DNA of 64,000 nt from Enterococcus phoeniculicola ATCC BAA-412 (GCF_000407505.1 NZ_ASWE01000004.1:310001-374000), one strand, 5' to 3'. Positions 10,395 to 19,284 are shown, counted from the stretch's first letter. Notes: generated by a model from the letters alone, not told the origin. Numbers and translations are program-made.

Positions 10395-10509
10395 AAATCC
10401 TTCACGTCCTTTCAGAATGATTGTTACTAGTAGTTTATCGCGAAATTTCTCTTTTTGTAAAAAGAAAACGCTTGGTAAATTCGGCCGATATATAGAAGTG
10501 AAGAATTCA

Positions 10510-10526
10510 TTGACCAAATTTGACCT
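10510..10526 (-). promoter_or_regulatory. CtsR-type operator upstream of clpE
   Basis: On the minus strand the site reads GGTCAAA-TTT-GGTCAAT: two heptads of the CtsR consensus (A/G)GTCAAA separated by 3 nt, with one mismatch. It sits just downstream of a TATAAT (10536-10541), a position that would repress transcription. CtsR control of clpE is known in related Firmicutes; here it is inferred from the motif. Confidence 0.85.
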
Positions 10527-10535
10527 TTAAGTTTA

Positions 10536-10563
10536 TTATACTTATTTTTTTTACGCATGCAAG
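10536..10563 (-). promoter_or_regulatory. clpE promoter
   Basis: On the minus strand, CTTGCA or TTGCAT near 10557-10563 and TATAAT at 10536-10541 are 15-16 nt apart, directly in front of the CtsR-type site. Confidence 0.6.
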
Positions 10564-10790
10564 TTTTTAAACTTCAAAAAATGGAGGAGAATAGGTTCCT
10601 TTTTTCAGAATAAAAAAACGATGGATTAGTAGTTCAAAAAATGGATATATTTTAGTGGAAAATGGATATAAAGAAACGAATCTCTCCTTACTAAAGAATA
10701 GGGGGAAAAGACCAATTGAATTGCTGAATATTGGAAATATTATGAAATAGGAGGGTTTTTGGCTCATTTTGAGGGAAAAGTGTTGTATCG

Positions 10791-10818
10791 TTAACAAAAA
10801 AATGGTAATCTTTACAAT
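10791..10818 (+). promoter_or_regulatory. Possible ptsHI promoter
   Basis: TTAACA (10791-10796) and TACAAT (10813-10818) are 16 nt apart and about 95 nt before ptsH. The -35 overlaps a poor cre-like half site around TATCGTTAACA. This is the best candidate in the region, not a certain one. Confidence 0.4.
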
Positions 10819-10913
10819 TGAAAGGGTAGAAATTTTCACGGTTCTATTAGGCTGTAAAAAAAGAAAACCCTCACAATAAAAATACACTTTTATTATAAAG
10901 GAGACCGATTAAC

Positions 10914-11180
10914 ATGGAAAACAAACAATTTCACGTAGTAGCAGAAACAGGGATTCATGCACGTCCAGCTACATTATTAGTACAAACAGCTAGCAAATTT
11001 AACTCTGATATTAACTTAGAGTACAAAGGTAAATCAGTAAATCTTAAATCTATTATGGGTGTTATGTCTCTTGGTGTTGGCCAAGGTTCTGACGTAACAA
11101 TCACTGCAGAAGGTGCTGACGAAGCAGATGCAATGGCTGCTATCGTTGAAACAATGCAGAAAGAAGGATTATCTGAATAA
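10914..11180 (+). CDS. ptsH: Phosphocarrier protein HPr
   Basis: HPr relays phosphate from enzyme I to the sugar-specific EIIA proteins and, when phosphorylated on serine, is corepressor of CcpA. The 88-residue protein has the active-site His15 in GIHARPA and the regulatory Ser46 in [12 protein letters not shown], both intact. AAAGGAG precedes the ATG. Its stop overlaps the start of ptsI by one base (TAATG), so the two are translationally coupled. Confidence 0.97.
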   Translation: MENKQFHVVAETGIHARPATLLVQTASKFNSDINLEYKGKSVNLKSIMGVMSLGVGQGSDVTITAEGADEADAMAAIVETMQKEGLSE

Positions 11181-12907
11181 TGGTTGAAATGCTAAAAGGG
11201 ATTGCCGCAAGCGATGGCGTAGCCGTAGCAAAAGCTTACCTGCTAGTTCAACCGGATTTATCATTCAGTAAAGTAACAGTAGAAGATACTGCTGCTGAAG
11301 AAGCTCGCCTAGACAATGCCTTGGCAAAATCTACTGAAGAATTACAAGCAATTCGGGAAAAAGCAGCGCAAAGCCTCGGTGAAGCAGAAGCGCAAGTATT
11401 TGATGCCCACTTGATGGTTCTTTCAGATCCAGAAATGGTTGGTCAAATCAAACAAAATATTCAAGACAATAAGGTAAATGCTGAGTCTGCTTTAAAAGAA
11501 GTTACTGATATGTATATTGGTATGTTTGAAGCGATGGATGACAATGCGTACATGCAAGAAAGAGCTGCGGATATCCGAGATGTTGCAAAACGTATTTTGG
11601 CTCACTTGTTAGGTGTTACTTTACCTAATCCGTCTATGATTAATGAAGAAGTTGTTGTTGTGGCACATGATTTAACACCAAGTGACACAGCTCAATTAGA
11701 TCGTAAGTACGTTAAAGCGTTTGTCACTGATATTGGCGGACGTACGTCACATTCTGCAATTATGGCACGTTCTCTTGAAATTCCAGCAATTGTTGGAACG
11801 ATGGAGATTACAGCAAAAGTTAAAGCAAATGATATTTTAGCTGTTAACGGGATTGAAGGGGATGTCATTATTGACCCTACTGAAGACCAAAAAGCTGAAT
11901 TTATTAAAGCTGGAGATGCTTTTGCTGCTCAAAAAGCAGAGTGGGAAAAATTAAAAAATGCAGCTACAGTGACTGCTGATGGCAAACATTTTGAATTAGC
12001 AGCAAACATTGGAACACCTAAAGATTTAGAAGGAGTTCATAACAATGGAGGAGAAGCTGTAGGATTGTATCGTACTGAATTCTTATATATGGATTCACCA
12101 GATTTTCCAACTGAAGAGGACCAATATAAAGCTTATAAAGCAGTATTGGAAGGAATGGAAGGAAAACCAGTCGTTGTTCGTACAATGGATATTGGTGGAG
12201 ACAAAGAATTACCTTACTTGCAATTACCACATGAAATGAATCCTTTCTTGGGTTACCGAGCATTGCGTATCAGCTTATCAGAACAAGGAGACGACATGTT
12301 CCGTACGCAAATGCGTGCGTTGCTTCGTGCATCTGTTCATGGTAACTTGCGTATTATGTTCCCTATGGTTGCCACACTGAAAGAATTCCGTGCTGCAAAA
12401 CAAATCTTTGTAGACGAAAAACAAAAATTGGAAAGTGAAGGAACGAAAGTTTCTGATACGATCCAAGTAGGAATTATGATTGAAATTCCAGCAGCAGCAG
12501 TAATTGCTGATAAATTTGCTAAAGAAGTTGACTTCTTCAGTGTTGGAACAAATGACTTAATTCAATATACAATGGCTGCAGACCGTATGAATGAACGCGT
12601 TTCTTACCTATATCAACCATATAACCCATCAATTTTACGTTTAATTAAGAATGTAATTGATGCAGCACACGCTGAAGGAAAATGGGCTGGTATGTGTGGA
12701 GAAATGGCTGGAGATCAAACAGCAGTTCCATTATTAATGGGTATGGGATTAGATGAATTCTCTATGAGCGCTACATCTATTCTTAAAACTCGTAGCTTAA
12801 TGAAGCGTCTGGATACAACCAAAATGGCTGAACTTGCTAACCGTGCACTAAATGATTGTGACACAATGGAAGAAGTCGTTGAATTGGTTAACCAATACGT
12901 TGATTAA
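11180..12907 (+). CDS. ptsI: PTS enzyme I, phosphoenolpyruvate-protein phosphotransferase
   Basis: Enzyme I takes phosphate from PEP and passes it to HPr, the first step of all PTS sugar uptake. The 575-residue length is normal. The phosphorylated histidine lies in [13 protein letters not shown], the PEP-binding domain contains [10 protein letters not shown], and the catalytic cysteine lies in MCGEMAGD near the C-terminus. The ATG overlaps the ptsH stop by one base. A terminator closes the two-gene operon. Confidence 0.97.
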   Translation: MVEMLKGIAASDGVAVAKAYLLVQPDLSFSKVTVEDTAAEEARLDNALAKSTEELQAIREKAAQSLGEAEAQVFDAHLMVLSDPEMVGQIKQNIQDNKVNAESALKEVTDMYIGMFEAMDDNAYMQERAADIRDVAKRILAHLLGVTLPNPSMINEEVVVVAHDLTPSDTAQLDRKYVKAFVTDIGGRTSHSAIMARSLEIPAIVGTMEITAKVKANDILAVNGIEGDVIIDPTEDQKAEFIKAGDAFAAQKAEWEKLKNAATVTADGKHFELAANIGTPKDLEGVHNNGGEAVGLYRTEFLYMDSPDFPTEEDQYKAYKAVLEGMEGKPVVVRTMDIGGDKELPYLQLPHEMNPFLGYRALRISLSEQGDDMFRTQMRALLRASVHGNLRIMFPMVATLKEFRAAKQIFVDEKQKLESEGTKVSDTIQVGIMIEIPAAAVIADKFAKEVDFFSVGTNDLIQYTMAADRMNERVSYLYQPYNPSILRLIKNVIDAAHAEGKWAGMCGEMAGDQTAVPLLMGMGLDEFSMSATSILKTRSLMKRLDTTKMAELANRALNDCDTMEEVVELVNQYVD

Positions 12908-12923
12908 TCATTACTAATAGAAG

Positions 12924-12962
12924 CGTAAGTGAGTTCGATATTGTTCTCGCTTACGTTTTTTT
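12924..12962 (+). terminator. Terminator of the ptsHI operon
   Basis: CGTAAGTGAG pairs with CTCGCTTACG (10 bp, one G-U pair) and is followed by seven T residues. Confidence 0.9.
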
Positions 12963-13533
12963 GCGCTGTTTGAACACCTCTGTCAGTTGCTAGTTGGAGG
13001 TTTCTAAGTCAACGAATGTGCAAAAGTAGAATCGAGTGTTTATAGATGGGCGTATGAAGTGAAGATTTTTAATTTAAAACAAGCCTTCAGAGTAGTGAAA
13101 AAAGTTCTCATTTCATTGTTATTTAGTAAAAATATGAAATTGAAGAGTTTAGACATGTAACAGTGTCTTAAATTCTTTTTTATTTTCTGTAAGCTTATAA
13201 GGATTTTGATTGTTCAGAACAGATTGAGCTGAAAACAAATGGTGCGTATGGAACAACAGTATTATTTGGTTATTTCCAAATGATATTGGCATCTATTTGG
13301 TTTAACCGTTCTGTAAACTTGCAATTTATTTTCCATAAAACTTTTTTTTAAAAAAGCTAAAAAAATAGCACATTTGTATGAAATATAAACTAAAATTTCC
13401 ATTTCTACTCAATAAACTCGTGTTTGTTTAACTAACAGTTTTGTCATATAAAAGTAATTTTTTACAGATAAAGGTTGATTTAGAGGGGTTCAAGCGTAAG
13501 ATCAGGTTTTTTTAGAAAAACTAAGACCTTAGA
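12963..13533. other. Intergenic DNA with a possible decayed reading frame
   Basis: This long spacer between ptsI and the glycosyltransferase gene has no intact gene. A stop-to-stop frame from about 13189 to 13350 on the plus strand encodes a protein-like stretch including EQIELKTNGAYGTTVLFGYF and a hydrophobic segment, without a start codon or binding site. It may be a relic of a membrane protein gene or chance. The rest is AT-rich and shows nothing I can assign. Confidence 0.4.
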
Positions 13534-13537
13534 TTGA

Positions 13538-13565
13538 GTGACACAGAAACCAGCTATGATATAAT
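13538..13565 (+). promoter_or_regulatory. Promoter of the glycosyltransferase gene
   Basis: GTGACA (13538-13543), a 16-nt spacer and TGA-TATAAT (13557-13565, extended -10) lie upstream of a leader of about 120 nt. Confidence 0.65.
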
Positions 13566-13693
13566 ATGGATAACAAATTCAAAGAATCATTGTCTCATTC
13601 ATTCAATTTGTTTCAATATATTGCAATTATTTAAGTATTTTTAGAATTCGTTATTAATGAAAAATATCATTAGGATAGTTTGGAGGAATCATT

Positions 13694-14917
13694 GTGAAAA
13701 TAGGCTTTTTTTCAGACACGTATTTTCCCCAGGTGAGTGGTGTAGCAACCTCAATCAAAACATTAAAAGAAGAACTCGAGAAGAATGGTCATGAAGTATA
13801 TATTTTCACGACATCTGATCCCAATGCAGATAAATTTGAAGAAGATGTGATTCGGATGCCTAGCGTTCCCTTTGTGTCATTTAAAGATCGAAGAGTTGTT
13901 GTTCGAGGAATGTGGTATGCATATTTAATTTCAAAAGAATTAGAGTTAGATTTAATTCATACACATACAGAGTTTGGTGCAGGACTACTTGGTAAAATGG
14001 TTGGGAAAAAAATGAAAATACCTGTTATTCATACATATCATACAATGTATGAAGATTATCTGCATTACATTGCGAAAGGAAAAGTTTTACGACCTGCACA
14101 TGTGAAATATTTTTCGAGAGTATTTGCAAATCATACGACAGGAGTGGTTTGTCCAAGTGAACGAGTGATAGAAACCTTGCGTTCTTATGGGGTGGTTACA
14201 CCGATGAGAATTATCCCTACAGGAATTGATATTGAGAAGTTTAAACGTTCTGATATCACAGCAGAAATGACCCAGGAAGTTCGATCACACCTTGGGATAA
14301 ATGAGGATCAGTTGATGATTCTATCTTTAAGCAGATTGTCTTATGAAAAAAATATTCAAGCGATTATTCAAGGATTTCCAAAGGTACTGGACTCATTGCC
14401 AAATGCTAGACTTGTCATCGTTGGCAAAGGTCCGTATATGGAGTCTTTACAAGAAATGGCTGTAGAGCTAGCTATTTCTGAATATGTACAGTTTGTTGGA
14501 GAAGTGCCTAATGATGAGGTAGCCTTGTACTACAAAGCGGCAGATTTCTTTGTTAGTACCTCCACCTCTGAAACTCAGGGATTAACGTATACAGAAGCTA
14601 TGGCAGCAGGTACTCCGTTAGTTGTGGAAGGAAATGCATATTTAAATCATTTGATTAGTCATCCTTCTTTAGGAGAGACATTTGATTCAGATGAAGCCTT
14701 TCCGCAAGCATTGATAAATTACGTGAACAAGTCTGTACAACACGATGAATCAGTTTTACAGGAAAAATTATTTGAAATTTCTTCTACGCATTTTGGTGAA
14801 GAGATGATTTCATTTTATCAGGATATGATTGATTATCATGAGCAACAGCTTATGCAAAAAGAATTAGAGCCATCAATAGAAAAAATTCGAGTAAAGTTAA
14901 GTAGTTTAAAGAAATAA
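13694..14917 (+). CDS. Family 4 glycosyltransferase, diacylglycerol glucosyltransferase-like
   Basis: This 407-residue GT-B enzyme has the N-terminal acceptor domain (KIGFFSDTYFPQVSGVATS) and a C-terminal nucleotide-sugar domain. The E-x7-E signature is in SETQGLTYTEAMAAGTP near residue 300. It resembles the 1,2-diacylglycerol glucosyltransferases that make glycolipid anchors of lipoteichoic acid, and related LafA/BgsB enzymes. The acceptor is inferred. The start is GTG 13694, with GGAGG 7 nt upstream. E. faecalis encodes two such enzymes in tandem; here only one is present. Confidence 0.85.
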   Translation: MKIGFFSDTYFPQVSGVATSIKTLKEELEKNGHEVYIFTTSDPNADKFEEDVIRMPSVPFVSFKDRRVVVRGMWYAYLISKELELDLIHTHTEFGAGLLGKMVGKKMKIPVIHTYHTMYEDYLHYIAKGKVLRPAHVKYFSRVFANHTTGVVCPSERVIETLRSYGVVTPMRIIPTGIDIEKFKRSDITAEMTQEVRSHLGINEDQLMILSLSRLSYEKNIQAIIQGFPKVLDSLPNARLVIVGKGPYMESLQEMAVELAISEYVQFVGEVPNDEVALYYKAADFFVSTSTSETQGLTYTEAMAAGTPLVVEGNAYLNHLISHPSLGETFDSDEAFPQALINYVNKSVQHDESVLQEKLFEISSTHFGEEMISFYQDMIDYHEQQLMQKELEPSIEKIRVKLSSLKK

Positions 14918-14933
14918 TTTCATTTTTAAGGAA

Positions 14934-14973
14934 AATTCTTGTTTCTAGAGTATACTAGAGACAAGGATTTTTT
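14934..14973 (+). terminator. Terminator after the glycosyltransferase gene
   Basis: CTTGTTTCTAG pairs with CTAGAGACAAG (11 bp, one G-U pair, 6-nt loop), followed by GGATTTTTT. It ends only about 20 nt before the next start codon. Confidence 0.8.
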
Positions 14974-14994
14974 ATTTTTAGGAGGAATGGACAA

Positions 14995-15879
14995 ATGGAA
15001 ATAGGTTTTATTGGAACTGGTGTGATGGGTGCGTCAATTATCAAAAACATGTTTAAGCAAGATTTTAAAGTGAATGTATACAATCGCACGAAAAGTAAAA
15101 CAGATGAATTAGTTCAGCTAGGAGCGACTTGGTATGACACGCCCAAACTAGTTACTCAAGCAAGTGATATTATCTTTACAATGGTAGGATTCCCTAAAGA
15201 TGTTGAAGAAATTTATTACGGTAAACAAGGGATTTTTGAGGCAGATGTGAAAGGGAAAATACTCGTTGATTTAACGACGAGTACACCGACTTTAGCAGTA
15301 AAAATAGCAGAGACAGCACAAGAACAAGGTGCCTATGCTTTAGATGCCCCTGTATCTGGTGGTGATTTAGGTGCTAAAAATGGTACGCTAACAATAATGG
15401 TTGGCGGTGAGAAAGAAATATATGAGAAAGTACTGCCGATTTTTGAAAGCTTTGGGAAGACATTCATGCTTCATGGCGGTGCAGGAAAAGGGCAACACAC
15501 AAAAATGGCTAACCAAATTATGATCGCAGGAACCATGACTGGAATGACAGAAATGCTTGTGTACGCTCAAGCAGCGGGATTAGATTTAGAGAAAGTGATT
15601 GATACTCTAGGTGGCGGAAGTGCAGCCAACTGGTCAATGTTAAACTATGGCCCTAGAATTTTAAGAGAAGATTACTCTGCTGGTTTCTTCGTGAAACACT
15701 TTATCAAAGACTTGAAAATTGCTTTAGATGAATCAGAAAAGTTATCTATAAAACTACCTTCTACAGATTTAGCAAAAACTTTATATAATCAATTAGCTGA
15801 AAAAGGATATGAAAACGACGGAACACAGGCTTTGATTAAGCTTTGGTGGGACTCTGGGAAAAAACCACAAAAAAATTAA
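14995..15879 (+). CDS. NAD(P)-dependent beta-hydroxyacid dehydrogenase family oxidoreductase
   Basis: This 294-residue protein belongs to the 3-hydroxyisobutyrate/6-phosphogluconate dehydrogenase-like family. The Rossmann motif GFIGTGVMGASII opens the protein. The substrate-binding motif DAPVSGGDLGAKNGTL is near residue 120, and the catalytic lysine lies in GQHTKMANQIMIAG near residue 170. The physiological substrate (a short hydroxy acid such as tartronate semialdehyde or hydroxyisobutyrate) cannot be told. TAGGAGGAATGG precedes the ATG. It is not coupled to a pathway operon. Confidence 0.88.
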   Translation: MEIGFIGTGVMGASIIKNMFKQDFKVNVYNRTKSKTDELVQLGATWYDTPKLVTQASDIIFTMVGFPKDVEEIYYGKQGIFEADVKGKILVDLTTSTPTLAVKIAETAQEQGAYALDAPVSGGDLGAKNGTLTIMVGGEKEIYEKVLPIFESFGKTFMLHGGAGKGQHTKMANQIMIAGTMTGMTEMLVYAQAAGLDLEKVIDTLGGGSAANWSMLNYGPRILREDYSAGFFVKHFIKDLKIALDESEKLSIKLPSTDLAKTLYNQLAEKGYENDGTQALIKLWWDSGKKPQKN

Positions 15880-15970
15880 TAAAAATCTACAATTTTTTTT
15901 CTAAAAATCATGCAAGTATGCGCAGCTTTTGTTACAATATAACAGGAATAGAGAAAGGGAGGCCACTCGC

Positions 15971-16201
15971 ATGAAACACTCACAACTTGTTGCCATCATT
16001 AAACGCTTAGAAGCAATGACTGAAGCAACTGACAACGAAGTACAAGTTCGCCGTTTTGAAAAAGAGGGTGTCGAAAAATGTACTGTTACTTTTGATAAGT
16101 CAACAGATACGTTTGAGTTAACCGAGGCAGATACACAACAACAATACCAATTTGATAATATTGATATTGTTGCGATGGAAATCTATGATTTAATTCAATA
16201 A
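15971..16201 (+). CDS. ykuJ: YkuJ family protein
   Basis: This small acidic protein of 76 residues (MKHSQLVAIIKRLEAM...) matches the YkuJ family of Firmicutes, which has known structures but no assigned function. ATG 15971 is chosen because GGGAGG sits 8 nt upstream. The frame is open for 14 more codons from 15929 with no binding site. It stands alone, facing the GIY-YIG gene across a shared terminator. Confidence 0.85.
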   Translation: MKHSQLVAIIKRLEAMTEATDNEVQVRRFEKEGVEKCTVTFDKSTDTFELTEADTQQQYQFDNIDIVAMEIYDLIQ

Positions 16202-16232
16202 ACCTTTTTCACTAGTCTAATAGACAAATGAA

Positions 16233-16284
16233 GAAACCGATAAAAACTAAGGCAAATGTCTTAGTTTTTATCGGTTCTTTTTTC
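16233..16284. terminator. Bidirectional terminator ykuJ / GIY-YIG gene
   Basis: A 16-bp perfect stem ACCGATAAAAACTAAG/CTTAGTTTTTATCGGT with an 8-nt loop is followed on the plus strand by CTTTTTT. The right arm contains the stop codon of the minus-strand gene. Confidence 0.9.
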
Positions 16285-17217
16285 AGTTTCCCAAGTGACG
16301 CTTCCTTCAATTTTACCGGCTACTACTTTCTTAATGTAATTTGCTAGGATAAACAACGGATCTACCTGACTTTTCCTGAGAGAAGTTGGGAGAGAGGGCT
16401 TTTTTTTAGTTTCGTCTGAGAAATCTGGTTTCACTTTAGAAGATGTAATTTTCTCGTCGACAATTTTTCCAAAATATATGAAATAGTGTTTCGTCTCCTC
16501 TGAATTTATAGGAAGAGATAATAGCAGTTTCTTAGAACATAGTGCCTCTTTTTGCTGAGTGATTAAATAAATGAATAATGACATTTGTTCAATAGCCAAT
16601 TGAAGTTTTTGCGCATATTCAAAGTTCATTTGCTGAATACAATAAGCCTGCCTTTTTTTTAAATACTCTAGGATCACTTGATTCTCTCCAGAAAGAAGTC
16701 CTCTAATTTCTGAATCCTTCTCTTCTATAGTAAGATTTTTGATTTCGGGAAGCTGTGCATCAACTATGAGCTGAGTGATTTTTTCGATACCAGCCAGCTG
16801 ATAGGTCTCTTTGATAGTTGTGAGTACCTCAGGCAGCTGTTTATAGTTTTTAAAAGGACCATAGCTTTTTTGCTTTTTGTCATGAGTTAGTTCAAATACC
16901 TGCTGATCATAGGTAAGGTATAGGTAGTTTAGTGATTGATTCATTTGTCTATTATACATAGGGTGGTAGCTTTGAATAAGCTGACATTCAAGCAATAAGG
17001 CATCTAGTTCAGTATCAACAAGAATGACCTCAAAATCGTAAATGTTATGAACCATACGTAAAACTTTTTTTGAATGTTGGTTGTTCTTTTGAAAATAACT
17101 CGATACTCTATCTTTTAATCGTTTCGCTTTTCCAACATAGATGACTTGATTTTGGTAATCTTTCATTAAGTAGACACCGGGTGTTTGGGGAAGCTCTTTT
17201 ACTTTTTGTTTTAACAT
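16261..17217 (-). CDS. Stand-alone UvrC-like GIY-YIG nuclease
   Basis: This 318-residue protein starts like UvrC: PGVYLMKD and VIYVGKAKRLKDRVSSYF are the GIY-YIG motifs with the catalytic Arg, and the conserved Glu lies in LLLECQLIQSYHPMYN. A UVR-like segment follows (YCIQQMNFEYAQKLQLAIEQM near residues 190-215). The RNase H-like and helix-hairpin-helix domains of UvrC are missing. It is therefore comparable to Cho-type or GIY-YIG paralogues rather than to UvrC itself. A role in DNA repair is inferred. TAGGTAGG lies upstream of the ATG at 17217. Confidence 0.82.
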   Translation of the reverse strand: MLKQKVKELPQTPGVYLMKDYQNQVIYVGKAKRLKDRVSSYFQKNNQHSKKVLRMVHNIYDFEVILVDTELDALLLECQLIQSYHPMYNRQMNQSLNYLYLTYDQQVFELTHDKKQKSYGPFKNYKQLPEVLTTIKETYQLAGIEKITQLIVDAQLPEIKNLTIEEKDSEIRGLLSGENQVILEYLKKRQAYCIQQMNFEYAQKLQLAIEQMSLFIYLITQQKEALCSKKLLLSLPINSEETKHYFIYFGKIVDEKITSSKVKPDFSDETKKKPSLPTSLRKSQVDPLFILANYIKKVVAGKIEGSVTWETEKRTDKN

Positions 17218-17323
17218 AAAAAAACACCTACCTAAATTGTGACTGGATTATAGCTGAAAAAAGTCAAAAAAACAAATAAATTGCAATTAGATAAGAAAAT
17301 TTTAACGAATACACACATAATTG

Positions 17324-17336
17324 TTTGATAATCAAA
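17324..17336. promoter_or_regulatory. FabT-type operator 1
   Basis: TTTGATAATCAAA is a perfect palindrome matching the FabT/FapR-region box of streptococci and enterococci. It lies 144 nt upstream of the -35 and nearer the divergent GIY-YIG gene. Confidence 0.7.
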
Positions 17337-17467
17337 ATAATTTTTTCCGCGTAGTTCATTTTAATAGAAATCGATGAAGTCCTTGATAGACAATAGCTGC
17401 AGAGAATTCAGAAAGAAAAAAATAGAAATGAGTTTGATTTAGATAACGAAAAAATCAAAAAAATTGG

Positions 17468-17496
17468 TTGCATTCACAAAAAAAATACGATATAGT
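17468..17496 (+). promoter_or_regulatory. Promoter of the fab operon
   Basis: TTGCAT (17468-17473) and TATAGT (17491-17496) are exactly 17 nt apart. The FabT-type sites begin at the last base of the -10. Confidence 0.8.
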
Positions 17497-17524
17497 TTGA
17501 ACATCAAATGATTTGATAATCAAA
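17496..17524. promoter_or_regulatory. FabT-type operators 2 and 3 over the start point
   Basis: TTTGAACATCAAA (17496-17508, imperfect centre) and TTTGATAATCAAA (17512-17524, perfect) are spaced 16 nt centre to centre. They cover the expected transcription start, so a bound repressor would block initiation. Confidence 0.82.
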
Positions 17525-17542
17525 CTAAATGGATGGTGCCCC

Positions 17543-17977
17543 ATGGAACTGGAAACAATCAATGATTACCTGGTGAGTGTATTTAACGATATTCTCACAA
17601 TTGAAGAGTCTGAACTCAAAAAATCACAATTTAATGATCTTTCAATCACAGAGATGCATACGATTGAAGCGATTGGCATGTATAGAAAAAAAACAACTTC
17701 TGAAGTTGCTAAAGAGTTATCAATCACTGTTGGAACATTAACTATTGCCATTAACAAGTTAGTTAAAAAAGACTATGTTGAGCGTATTCGCAGTGAAGAT
17801 GACCGTCGTGTTGTAAAGCTTGGTTTAACTAAAAAAGGAAAGTTACTTTTCCGTGTTCATCAGCATTTTCATCGTGAAATGGTGAAAAATATCTTAAACG
17901 GTATGGAGAAACCAGAAGAAGAAGCATTGCTAAAGGCACTGAAAAACCTTCATACGTTTCTGCAAGGATATAAATGA
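17543..17977 (+). CDS. fabT: Fatty acid biosynthesis repressor FabT (MarR family)
   Basis: This 144-residue winged-helix MarR protein heads the fatty acid operon. In streptococci and enterococci, FabT bound to acyl-ACP represses the fab genes. The recognition helix region is TVGTLTIAINKLVKKDYVERI and the wing is RSEDDRRVVKLGLT. ATG 17543 is used because GGATGG stands upstream. An open extension back to 17513 would run into the operator. Its stop overlaps the fabH start (ATGA). Operators in its own promoter imply autoregulation. Confidence 0.93.
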   Translation: MELETINDYLVSVFNDILTIEESELKKSQFNDLSITEMHTIEAIGMYRKKTTSEVAKELSITVGTLTIAINKLVKKDYVERIRSEDDRRVVKLGLTKKGKLLFRVHQHFHREMVKNILNGMEKPEEEALLKALKNLHTFLQGYK

Positions 17978-18945
17978 TGACAAATTTTGGTAAAATTTCC
18001 TGCACAGCACGTTACTTACCCGAAAAAGTAGTAACAAACGACGATTTAGCAAAAATATTAGCTACCTCTGATGAGTGGATACGTTCTAGAACGGGCATTG
18101 AAAAACGTCATGTGGTAACTGATGAAAATACCTCAGATATGTGTATAAAGGTGGCACAGCAATTAATTAGAAAATCTGGAATTAATGCAGAACAGCTAGA
18201 TTTTATCTTAGTTGCCACTATGTCGCCAGACTATACAACCCCTTCAGTTGCCTGTCAGGTACAAGGAGTCATTGGTGCAAAACAAGCAATAGCATTTGAC
18301 ATTAGTGCTGCTTGTTCAGGTTTTGTTTATGGACTTTCCGTTGCTGAAAAATTTATCCGTACAGGTTCGCAGTATGGACTTGTTATTGGTGGAGAAACAT
18401 TCTCAAAATTATTGGATTGGCAGGATCGTTCAACCGCGGTATTGTTTGGTGACGGTGCAGCAGGAATTCTGGTAGAAGCGCAAGATACACCAAGCATTCT
18501 AAGAGAAAAGCTAGCAGCAGACGGAATCAGAAATCAGTCATTAACTGCGGGATTTCAGGCAAATAAAAGTCCCTTTTTTGACGAAAAATCAGAATCTTCT
18601 TACTACTTAAAGATGATTGGTAGAGACATTTTTGATTTTGCCCTTCGAGATGTTGTATCCAACATTCAAGAGGTGGTTGGCGAAGAAAAAGAATCGATTG
18701 ATTATTTTTTACTGCACCAAGCTAATGAACGAATCATTGAAAAAATTTCTAAAAAACTAAAAGTTCCTAGAGAAAAATTCTTAACAAATATGAGTAATTA
18801 TGGAAATACATCGGCTGCAAGCATTCCGATTTTACTGGATGAAGCGGTTGAAAATGGAAAAATTCAATTAGGATCAAATCAAAAGATTGTGTTTACAGGT
18901 TACGGCGGAGGATTGACTTGGGGCAGTATGCTTCTCACTCTGTAG
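17974..18945 (+). CDS. fabH: 3-oxoacyl-ACP synthase III
   Basis: FabH condenses acetyl-CoA with malonyl-ACP to start each fatty acid. This 323-residue thiolase-fold enzyme has Cys114 in ISAACSGFVYG, the histidine in LLHQANERI and the asparagine in NYGNTSAASIP, the complete Cys-His-Asn triad. The start overlaps the fabT stop by 4 bp; either of the two adjacent ATG codons could serve. It is the second gene of the operon. Confidence 0.96.
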   Translation: MMTNFGKISCTARYLPEKVVTNDDLAKILATSDEWIRSRTGIEKRHVVTDENTSDMCIKVAQQLIRKSGINAEQLDFILVATMSPDYTTPSVACQVQGVIGAKQAIAFDISAACSGFVYGLSVAEKFIRTGSQYGLVIGGETFSKLLDWQDRSTAVLFGDGAAGILVEAQDTPSILREKLAADGIRNQSLTAGFQANKSPFFDEKSESSYYLKMIGRDIFDFALRDVVSNIQEVVGEEKESIDYFLLHQANERIIEKISKKLKVPREKFLTNMSNYGNTSAASIPILLDEAVENGKIQLGSNQKIVFTGYGGGLTWGSMLLTL

Positions 18946-19015
18946 TAGCTGTTTACAATAAATTAATGAGCAGCGCTCAATCACAAGTTGAAAACAATAT
19001 TGGAGGAATATAGAA

Positions 19016-19243
19016 ATGGTATTTGAAAAAATTCAAGAAATTATTGCAGAAGAATTAGGAAAAGAAACAGAGGAAATTCAATTAACAACAAATATTCAAG
19101 GGGATTTAGAAGCGGATAGCTTGGACTTATTCCAAATTATTAATGAAATTGAAGATGCATTTGATGTGAAAATTGAAACAGAAGATGGCATTTCAACTGT
19201 TCAAGATTTAGTAACGTACGTTGAAAAACAAAAAGCAGAATAA
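19016..19243 (+). CDS. acpP: Acyl carrier protein
   Basis: This 75-residue acidic carrier has Ser35 in EADSLDL as the phosphopantetheine attachment site. It tethers growing acyl chains for every enzyme of the operon. TTGGAGGAATA is a strong binding site before ATG 19016. A stem-loop right after its stop (19252-19276) may set its transcript level above that of the downstream genes. Confidence 0.96.
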   Translation: MVFEKIQEIIAEELGKETEEIQLTTNIQGDLEADSLDLFQIINEIEDAFDVKIETEDGISTVQDLVTYVEKQKAE

Positions 19244-19251
19244 TATCGATT

Positions 19252-19284
19252 AAGGTTAGGCTATTAGCCTGGCCTTTCCTTTTA
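19252..19284 (+). terminator. Intra-operon hairpin between acpP and fabD
   Basis: AAGGTTAGGCT pairs with AGCCTGGCCTT (11 bp, two G-U pairs, 3-nt loop), followed by TCCTTTT. As a partial terminator or RNA-end stabiliser it could raise acpP over fabD mRNA. It occupies the place where E. faecalis has fabK. Confidence 0.6.

Larger units (their letters stand above)
10395..10913. other. Divergent promoter region clpE / ptsH
   Basis: This AT-rich region holds the clpE promoter and CtsR-type site near 10510-10563 and a likely ptsH promoter near 10791-10818. AATAAAA/TTTTATT forms a small hairpin just before the ptsH ribosome binding site. GAGGGTTTT near 10751 and AAAACCCTC near 10863 are complementary about 110 nt apart. 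A minus-strand frame at 10567-10887 has no binding site and biased composition and is not called. Confidence 0.55.
17218..17542. other. Fatty acid operon promoter region
   Basis: This AT-rich spacer between the divergent GIY-YIG and fabT genes contains three FabT-type palindromes and a consensus promoter, listed separately. No small gene is evident. Confidence 0.7.

Noticed and set aside
10567-10887. Minus-strand frame of 106 codons between clpE and ptsH
   Set aside because: No binding site; low-complexity Phe/Ser composition; it lies across the ptsH promoter.
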